Source of the DNA: Saccharibacillus soli
GTDB taxonomy: Bacteria; Bacillota; Bacilli; Paenibacillales; Paenibacillaceae
DNA: 64,000 nt
NCBI GenBank assembly: GCA_002189105.1
Contig: NIOB01000001.1
Span: forward strand, 558,001 to 622,000
Direction: 5' to 3'
In this document: positions 58,337 to 64,000 of the stretch, in pieces
Layout: each line of letters starts with the position of its first letter
Numbering within the stretch: the stretch's first letter is position 1
The notes under the pieces: generated by a model
The model's input: only the letters and a program-made list of their open reading frames with translations
Database searches by the model: none
What the model was told of the DNA's origin: nothing
Program-made: the position numbers and the translations under genes

Positions 58337-59428
58337 TTGACACGCATGAAGGCCGGCATCGTAGGATGCGGCAATATCAGTGCCATATACTTACAGAATC
58401 TCGCGGCAAGCGAGTGGGTCGAAGTTGTAGCTGTGGCTGACCGCGTTATGGAGAAGGCGCAAGAACGGGCCGCTGAATTCGGCATTGCAACCGCTTGCAC
58501 GGTGGAGGAGCTGCTGGCGAATGAATCCATTGAACTTGTTATCAACCTGACCATTCCTGCCAGTCATGCTCCGGTTCATCTGGCTGCTCTGGAAGCAGGC
58601 AAGCATGTCTATGGAGAGAAGCCTCTTGCCATATCGCTTGAGGATGCTCGTCTGATTCTAAGCGAAGCGAGTCGGCGGAACCTCAGAGTAGGCTGCGCGC
58701 CGGATACTTTCCTGGGAGCTGGAGTCACTACGGCTCGCCGCGCCATCGAGGAAGGGCTAATCGGCCGTCCGGTCGCGGGCACTGCCTTCATGTTGGGTGG
58801 AGGACCCGAAGGCTGGCATACCGATCCCGAATTTTTCTACGCTTATGGTGGGGGGCCGATGTTCGATATGGGACCCTACTACCTGACCGCACTGGTCAAT
58901 CTGCTGGGTCCGATCCAGCGCATTGGCTCTTCGACCGGGATTCAGATTCCCGATCGATTCGTTGGTTCAGGTCCCAAAGCGGGGACTCCCATTTCCGTAC
59001 AGACGCCTACGCATCTGGCCGGTACGCTGGATTTTGCCGGAGGACCGATCGTTACCATGATTATGAGTTTTGATGTTCGGGGAGCGACCGAACTGCCCAA
59101 GATGGAGATTTACGGAACCACAGGCACATTATCTTTGCCCGATCCGAACTTTTTCGGTGGGGATGTCAGACTGCGCCGAGCCGGCTCCGACAATTGGGAG
59201 ACGCTGAAACCGGTGTTCGACAGTGCACGCAATGAGCGTGGACTTGGCGTAGAAGATATGGTGAAGAGTATCCGTGAGAACCGGAGGCACCGCGCTGGCG
59301 GTGAACTGGCTTATCACGTGCTGGAAGCCATGCACGCCTTTATGCGCTCATCCGCAGAGAGTCGGCACGTCACGCTGGAAAGTTCCTATAAGGTTCCCGC
59401 CGCAAGGCATGATTCGCTCAAATTATAA
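58337..59428 (+). CDS. Gfo/Idh/MocA family dehydrogenase
   Basis: The 363-residue protein is best started at TTG 58337, because AAGGAG lies 10 bases before it; the ATG at 58346 would be 19 bases away. The Rossmann motif is GIVGCGNISAIYL, the Lys motif GEKPLAI. The usual DxGxH is DMGPYY, seen in subgroups that act on larger sugar derivatives. NAD(P)-dependent oxidation of a sugar or glycoside hydroxyl is likely. It is the first gene of the operon running to 63157. Confidence 0.9.
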   Translation: MTRMKAGIVGCGNISAIYLQNLAASEWVEVVAVADRVMEKAQERAAEFGIATACTVEELLANESIELVINLTIPASHAPVHLAALEAGKHVYGEKPLAISLEDARLILSEASRRNLRVGCAPDTFLGAGVTTARRAIEEGLIGRPVAGTAFMLGGGPEGWHTDPEFFYAYGGGPMFDMGPYYLTALVNLLGPIQRIGSSTGIQIPDRFVGSGPKAGTPISVQTPTHLAGTLDFAGGPIVTMIMSFDVRGATELPKMEIYGTTGTLSLPDPNFFGGDVRLRRAGSDNWETLKPVFDSARNERGLGVEDMVKSIRENRRHRAGGELAYHVLEAMHAFMRSSAESRHVTLESSYKVPAARHDSLKL

Positions 59429-59452
59429 TTTGTAGAAAAGGTGGATCTCACA

Positions 59453-60223
59453 ATGGCTAAAGTAGGACTTCAGTTGTACACCGTACGCGAAGAAATGGAA
59501 AAAGATTTCCGTGGAACACTCGAAAAAGTAGCTGCTCTGGGTTATCAAGGCGTGGAGTTCCATACGTTTTTCGGCCATGGTGCAGAAGAGGTCAAATCGA
59601 TCCTCGACGAGCTTGGACTCGTAGCACTGGGCACACATACGGGTTATCATCAACTTCTGGAACATCTGGACGAAGAACTCGCGTATAACAAACAAATTGG
59701 GAACCACACGCTGATCGTCCCTTACATGGTCGAAGAAGATCGTGCTTGGAGCGAAGTATTCGAGAATCTCAAAAAGCTCGGCGCACATACCCGTGAACAA
59801 GGCGGCGTGCTCTGCTACCATAACCACGACTTCGAGATGACGGAAGAAATCGATGGCAAGCCGGTATTCGATGCCATGTATGATACGGTTTCGGCTGAAG
59901 ATCTGAAAGTAGAAATGGATACCTGCTGGGTACACTACGGTGGCTACGATCCGGTAGAGTACATCCATCGCTACAAAGGCCGTCTGCCGATCATCCACCT
60001 CAAGGATATGACCCGCGATGCTGATGGCAAGGCCATCACAGCGGAGCTTGGTGCCGGTGAAATCAATCTCCAAGCCATTGCGGATGCCGCAATCGAAGCA
60101 GGTGTGGAGTGGATCGTTGTCGAACAAGATTACTGCGCAGGTGGCAAGCCGCTTGAGAGCATCGCAACCAGCATGGAATGGATCAAAAAATACGCAGCTG
60201 AAGGAGCAAAATTGAATGTCTAA
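59453..60223 (+). CDS. Sugar phosphate isomerase/epimerase (TIM barrel)
   Basis: The 256-residue protein starts at ATG 59453 with AAAGGTGGATC upstream. It is an AP-endonuclease-2-type TIM barrel with metal-binding candidates Glu and His in YHNHDFEM, Asp in VEMDTCWVHYGG, His in IIHLKDM and Glu in WIVVEQDYC. Relatives include E. coli YcjR (3-keto-guloside epimerase) and inosose or xylose-type isomerases. The next gene overlaps it by 8 bases, so the two are translationally coupled. Confidence 0.9.
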   Translation: MAKVGLQLYTVREEMEKDFRGTLEKVAALGYQGVEFHTFFGHGAEEVKSILDELGLVALGTHTGYHQLLEHLDEELAYNKQIGNHTLIVPYMVEEDRAWSEVFENLKKLGAHTREQGGVLCYHNHDFEMTEEIDGKPVFDAMYDTVSAEDLKVEMDTCWVHYGGYDPVEYIHRYKGRLPIIHLKDMTRDADGKAITAELGAGEINLQAIADAAIEAGVEWIVVEQDYCAGGKPLESIATSMEWIKKYAAEGAKLNV

Positions 60224-61298
60224 AACGCTTAACGTCGCCGTAATCGGATGCGGAGGCATCGCCAATGGTAAACACCTTCCCGCCCTGTCGAGACAAGATA
60301 AAGCGGTCCTGGTCGCTTTCTGCGATCTGATTGAATCCCGTGCTCAGGAAGCCGCCGACAAATACGGTGCAGAGGGTGCCAAAGTCTATACCGACTACAA
60401 GGAGCTGCTCAAGGACGAGAGCATCGAAGTGGTGCATGTCTGCACACCGAATGATTCGCATGCCGAGATCACCATTGCTGCACTTGAAGCCGGAAAGCAT
60501 GTATTGTGCGAAAAGCCAATGGCGAAGACGACCGAAGAAGCGCGTTCGATGATCGAAGCCGCAAATCGCACGGGCAAAAAACTGTCCATCGCTTACCAGA
60601 ACCGCTTCCGCGACGACAGCCTGCATCTGAAAGATATGTGCGAAAAAGGTGAGCTGGGCGACATTTATTTCGGCAAAGCGATTGCACTTCGCCGCCGCGC
60701 CGTGCCGACCTGGGGCGTATTCCTGGATGAAGAGAAGCAGGGCGGAGGCCCGCTGATCGACATCGGCACACATGCACTTGACCTGACTCTCTGGCTGATG
60801 GACAACTACAAGCCGCAGAGCGTAATGGGTTCGACCTTCCATAAGCTGGGCAGCCGCGAGAACGCTGCCAATGCCTTTGGACCTTGGGACCCTGAACAAT
60901 TCAAGGTTGAAGATTCCGCGTTTGGCTTCATCAAGATGGAGAATGGTGCGACCATCGTACTCGAATCCAGTTGGGCACTTAACGTACGCAAATTTGGCGA
61001 AGCTCAGACGCTGCTGTGCGGAACCGAAGGCGGCGCGGACATGATGGACGGCCTGCATATTAACGGCGAGAACCGCAGCCGCCTGATCGAGACCAAAGTG
61101 GACTTTGGTTCCGGCGGTGTAGCGTTCTATGACGGTGGTTCGGAGAACGCAGAAGATCGTGAAGCACGTCAATGGCTGGAAGCGATTCTGGAAGATAAAG
61201 CTCCTGTGGTTAAACCGGAGCAGGCGCTTGTAGTTACACAGATTTTGGAAGCGATTTACGAATCTTCCAAAACGGGCAAGGCCGTGTACTTCAACTAA
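60216..61298 (+). CDS. Gfo/Idh/MocA family dehydrogenase
   Basis: The 360-residue protein starts at ATG 60216 with AAGGAG 9 bases upstream, inside the end of the previous gene. It has Rossmann GCGGIANGKHLPAL, the Lys motif CEKPMAKT and GGGPLIDIGTHALDL with the conserved Asp and His. It is closest in pattern to sugar/glycoside 3-dehydrogenases such as YcjS. Overlap with an isomerase/epimerase gene supports successive steps of one pathway. Confidence 0.92.
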   Translation: MSKTLNVAVIGCGGIANGKHLPALSRQDKAVLVAFCDLIESRAQEAADKYGAEGAKVYTDYKELLKDESIEVVHVCTPNDSHAEITIAALEAGKHVLCEKPMAKTTEEARSMIEAANRTGKKLSIAYQNRFRDDSLHLKDMCEKGELGDIYFGKAIALRRRAVPTWGVFLDEEKQGGGPLIDIGTHALDLTLWLMDNYKPQSVMGSTFHKLGSRENAANAFGPWDPEQFKVEDSAFGFIKMENGATIVLESSWALNVRKFGEAQTLLCGTEGGADMMDGLHINGENRSRLIETKVDFGSGGVAFYDGGSENAEDREARQWLEAILEDKAPVVKPEQALVVTQILEAIYESSKTGKAVYFN

Positions 61299-61365
61299 GG
61301 AAATTGGTACAATTCGCTAGTGGGACGCAAGTGGGAAAGAGGGGGTTTTTCGCACCTCTTTCCTA

Positions 61366-61395
61366 TTCAGATTAGCGCTAAAATACGGATATAAT
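61366..61395 (+). promoter_or_regulatory. Internal operon promoter with palindromic spacer
   Basis: TTCAGA (61366-61371), an 18-base spacer and a perfect TATAAT (61390-61395). The spacer starts with the palindrome TTAGCGCTAA (61372-61381), which also resembles the core of a cre site. A stem GGAAAGAGG/CCTCTTTCC lies just upstream (61334-61363). Confidence 0.6.
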
Positions 61396-61414
61396 AACCA
61401 GGGAGGTTCGGATA

Positions 61415-62383
61415 GTGAAGCTTGGAGTATTCATGGTCCTGTTCAACGAACGGGGATTTGAAGAGTCGCTCGATTATGTGGTGGAAAAAGGATTGAAAGC
61501 CGTTGAGATCGCTACAGGCGGCAACCCGGGAAATGTACACTGCAACCCGGAAGAACTGCTCGCTGACAAGTCAAAATTGGATGCGTTCAAGAAAGCGATA
61601 GACTCTCGCGGCCTGATTATCAGTGCACTCAGCTGCCACGGCAACCCGCTTCACCCGCAAAAAGCTCTGGCACAGGCCGACCACGACGTATTTATGAAAA
61701 CGGTCGAACTGGCACAGCGTCTGGAAGTCCCGGTCGTCAATACCTTCTCGGGCTGCCCGGGCGATCACGAAGACGCCAAATATCCGAACTGGCCGGTTGC
61801 ACCCTGGCCCAATGATTATCAAGACATTCTGAAATGGCAGTGGGAAACCAAGGTCATTCCTTACTGGAAAGAGACAGGAAAGTTCGCTCAGGATCATGGC
61901 GTTAAAGTCGGTATTGAGCTGCACGGCGGTTTCTCCGCTCATACGCCAGCTACGCTGCTGCGGCTGCGTGAACACACTTGCGAAGCGGTAGGCGTCAACC
62001 TGGACCCAAGCCATATGTGGTGGCAGGGCATCGATCCGGTTCAGGCGATCCGAATTCTCGGACGTGCCGGCGCCATTCATCACTTCCATGCCAAAGACAT
62101 CACGATTGACCAAAATAACGTAAATATGCACGGTTTGACCGATATGCAATCTTATACTTTAATGCAAGACCGCGCCTGGAACTTCCGCAGTGTCGGCTAT
62201 GGTCACGATCTCAAAGTATGGTCGGACATGATTAGCGAGCTGCGTCTGCAAAACTATGATTATGTCGTCAGTATCGAACACGAAGACGGCCTGATGTCCG
62301 TAGACGAAGGTTTCGGCAAAGCCGTTCGTAATCTCCAGCAGATCCTTATCGAAGAGCCTGCGGGAGAAATGTGGTGGGTCTAG
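61415..62383 (+). CDS. Sugar phosphate isomerase/epimerase (TIM barrel, long form)
   Basis: The 322-residue protein starts at GTG 61415 with GGGAGG 8 bases upstream. It is a second AP-endonuclease-2-type barrel, distinct from that at 59453. Metal ligand candidates are Glu in GIELHGG, Asp in VNLDPSHMWWQG, His in IHHFHAKD and Glu in VVSIEHEDG. This long form is common in operons with Gfo/Idh/MocA dehydrogenases. It has its own promoter at 61366, so it can be made apart from the first three genes. Confidence 0.92.
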   Translation: MKLGVFMVLFNERGFEESLDYVVEKGLKAVEIATGGNPGNVHCNPEELLADKSKLDAFKKAIDSRGLIISALSCHGNPLHPQKALAQADHDVFMKTVELAQRLEVPVVNTFSGCPGDHEDAKYPNWPVAPWPNDYQDILKWQWETKVIPYWKETGKFAQDHGVKVGIELHGGFSAHTPATLLRLREHTCEAVGVNLDPSHMWWQGIDPVQAIRILGRAGAIHHFHAKDITIDQNNVNMHGLTDMQSYTLMQDRAWNFRSVGYGHDLKVWSDMISELRLQNYDYVVSIEHEDGLMSVDEGFGKAVRNLQQILIEEPAGEMWWV

Positions 62384-62425
62384 GAACTTCAAAATTACAC
62401 AGTCATAACTAAGGGGATACCAATC

Positions 62426-63157
62426 ATGATTAACGTAACCATCTGGAACGAATTCGTACACGAAGTCAGAGACGAAGAAGTTAAAGCCGTATATCCGGAC
62501 GGAATTCATAAGCAGCTCGAACGTGCGCTCATGCCTGAAGGCTTCAATATTCGTACCTGCACCCTGGACCAAGACGATCATGGTCTGACACGCGAAGTAT
62601 TGGAATCGACGGATGTCATGATCTGGTGGGGCCATATGGCACATGAGTTGGTTGATGATTCGATCGCAGAAGCTGTAGCGCAGCGTGTACGTGAAGGCAT
62701 GGGCCTGATCGTCCTGCACTCGGGTCACTTCTCGAAACCATTCAAGAAGCTCATGGGCACAGGCTGTGACCTGAAATGGCGCGAAGCGGGCGAACAGGAA
62801 ATTCTGTGGGCCGTAAACCCTTCACACCCGATTGCAGAAGGCATTGGCGAAAATATCATCTTGGAACATGAAGAAATGTACGGCGAATTCTTCGACATTC
62901 CGAATCCGGATGAGATTGTCTTCATTAGTAACTTCTCCGGTGGTGAAGTATTCCGAAGCGGCTGCACGTTCCGCCGGGGTTCGGGTAAAATCTTCTACTT
63001 CCGTCCGGGTCATGAGACGTATCCGACTTACTACAACCGGGACATCATCCGCGTAATCGCCAATTCGGTTCGTTGGGCTTACCCAACAGCCGCAGCGAAG
63101 CCGGTATATGGCAATGCTCAACCGCTTCGTCCTCTGCACGCACCAGAATTGGTCTAA
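62426..63157 (+). CDS. ThuA-domain protein
   Basis: The 243-residue protein starts at ATG 62426 with AAGGGGATACC upstream, 42 bases after the previous gene. It is a ThuA (glutamine-amidotransferase-like fold) protein: VTIWNEFVHE, DVMIWWGHMAHE, GLIVLHSGHFSKPF and HETYPTYYN are typical. ThuA in Rhizobium and Agrobacterium works with the Gfo/Idh/MocA protein ThuB in trehalose breakdown through a keto sugar. The same partnership here supports a keto-sugar pathway. Its exact reaction is not settled in the family. Confidence 0.92.
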   Translation: MINVTIWNEFVHEVRDEEVKAVYPDGIHKQLERALMPEGFNIRTCTLDQDDHGLTREVLESTDVMIWWGHMAHELVDDSIAEAVAQRVREGMGLIVLHSGHFSKPFKKLMGTGCDLKWREAGEQEILWAVNPSHPIAEGIGENIILEHEEMYGEFFDIPNPDEIVFISNFSGGEVFRSGCTFRRGSGKIFYFRPGHETYPTYYNRDIIRVIANSVRWAYPTAAAKPVYGNAQPLRPLHAPELV

Positions 63158-63227
63158 TCACAGAGAGCTGCCTTGCGGCAGCAGATGTGAGAACGTTGAT
63201 TGGGTAGAACCGAAGTTGGATGAACCT

Positions 63228-63271
63228 GCCGCTTTTTCGCTTCTGGCGAAAAGGCGGTTTTCTTTTTAATA
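63228..63271 (+). terminator. Terminator of the keto-sugar operon
   Basis: GCCGCTTTTTCGC pairs with GCGAAAAGGCGGT (one bulge), followed by TTTCTTTTT. A smaller hairpin GCTGCC/GGCAGC (63167-63182) precedes it. Confidence 0.82.
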
Positions 63272-63371
63272 GAAGAAAGCGTTATCAATAATGAGGTTTG
63301 CGCCTTATCGGATTTGGGGTAAAATAATGACAATACCCGTTAATCAATAGGTAGGAAAGGAAGAGAGGGGG

Positions 63372-64000
63372 ATGGCGATGGAGGTAACGTTTGGCAGCGC
63401 ACCGGTAGCGGAAACGATCATTCAGGAGTGTCTGCACCGAGCCGAAGGCTATGACCTGGAAGGATTTTTGCTTGGTCAGGGAGCCATCCCGGCCAAGATC
63501 ATGTTTGTGGGAGAGGCACCGGGCGCCACCGAAATCGTAGAAGGTCGGCCGTTTACCGGACAAGCGGGCAAAGTGCTGGAGGAGTATCTGGAGAAGTTGG
63601 GACTGACGCGGCAGGAGATTTACATTTCAAGTGCGGTGCGAAGTCGTCCCTTTAAAGACAAGGTGGTGGCTGGAACACCTGCTGGAGTGGTTCCCCGAAT
63701 CAGCCGTTCCAATCGGACGCCGACCAAAAATGAAGTGCTGGCGCATGCACCCATTCTGGATGCGGAGATTGAGCTGGTTCAACCCCAGGTGATCGTGCCT
63801 ATGGGAAACATCGGGCTGCACCGTTTGATTGGCAGTCATGAGACGATTTCTTCTCTGCACGGTAAAGTGATCGAAGGACCGATTCTTCATCTGGAAGATC
63901 CCGACGATCCACGTTCTGCCTATACGTTCGGGGAGCGAATCTATTCCATTTTCCCGCTGTACCATCCGGCAGCCGTCATTTACAACCGTTCATTAGAGTC
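63372..64000 (+). CDS. Family-4-like uracil-DNA glycosylase, 3' end outside the window
   Basis: The frame from ATG 63372, behind GGAAAGGAAGAGAGGGGG, runs off the window after 209 codons. Motif A is VGEAPGATE, followed by GRPFTGQAGKVL; the C-terminal motif YHPAAVIYN carries the catalytic-loop His. These mark a family 4 type uracil-DNA glycosylase that removes uracil from DNA. Family 4 enzymes bind a 4Fe-4S cluster through four cysteines, one pair near the N-terminus and another in the CRPPxNR-like region. Here the second region reads RSRPFKDK...SNRTPTKNE and only one Cys (ECLHR) is visible, so the cluster is probably absent. Confidence 0.88.
   Translation, partial: MAMEVTFGSAPVAETIIQECLHRAEGYDLEGFLLGQGAIPAKIMFVGEAPGATEIVEGRPFTGQAGKVLEEYLEKLGLTRQEIYISSAVRSRPFKDKVVAGTPAGVVPRISRSNRTPTKNEVLAHAPILDAEIELVQPQVIVPMGNIGLHRLIGSHETISSLHGKVIEGPILHLEDPDDPRSAYTFGERIYSIFPLYHPAAVIYNRSLE

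Overview
The window looks like a chromosomal segment of a Gram-positive spore-former of the Paenibacillaceae (Paenibacillus or a close relative). This is inferred from AGGAGG-type ribosome binding sites, sigma-A promoters of the TTGACA/TATAAT type, a T-box leader before thrS, LplB/YtcP-type sugar ABC transporters, two-transmembrane AraC regulators and lipoproteins with a lipobox. GC content is a little above 50 percent by eye. I saw no rRNA, tRNA, CRISPR array, phage module or insertion sequence.

Layout. 0-5 kb: small conserved or hypothetical genes, a lipoprotein, and two related secreted helical proteins, the second preceded by a hairpin-rich untranslated stretch. 5-7.6 kb: thrS on the minus strand with a complete T-box leader; its editing site lacks two usual residues. 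7.8-17.2 kb: a large coiled-coil protein of unknown function, a 14-bp tandem repeat, a secreted beta-propeller protein, a YtcJ-like amidohydrolase, an AAA+ ATPase with a Fur-family-like operator in its promoter, and a DUF2325 protein. 17.6-23.7 kb: a five-PAS hybrid histidine kinase and two tandem lipoprotein serpins. 23.8-28.5 kb: amino-acid metabolism (chorismate mutase/DAHP synthase, alanine dehydrogenase, an OsmC-type peroxidase, aspartate ammonia-lyase).

28.8-46.4 kb is a carbohydrate-use locus. It has a membrane-bound AraC sensor-regulator, two permeases, a solute-binding lipoprotein, a 1345-residue secreted beta-helix enzyme, a very large GH2 enzyme, a second AraC regulator and a GH88 unsaturated uronyl hydrolase. 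Together they suggest extracellular cleavage of a uronate-containing polysaccharide, uptake of oligosaccharides and intracellular trimming. 46.5-55.5 kb is mostly stress and redox functions: luciferase-like monooxygenase, serine hydrolase, SDR with a divergent WYL regulator, short Crp/Fnr protein, a YitT-type membrane protein behind a leader with two tiny reading frames and a duplicated hairpin module, FMN reductase and MsrAB.

55.7-63.2 kb is a second sugar locus: an AraC regulator diverges from an apparent operon of two Gfo/Idh/MocA dehydrogenases, two TIM-barrel isomerase/epimerases and a ThuA-domain protein. This fits a keto-sugar or keto-glycoside pathway. The window ends inside a family-4-like uracil-DNA glycosylase that lacks the usual iron-sulfur cysteines.

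The best candidates for undescribed biology are the duplicated leader module before the YitT gene, the keto-sugar operon, the ThrRS with an altered editing site, the Fur-like operator on an AAA+ gene, and the hairpin-rich stretch at 3.68-3.83 kb.
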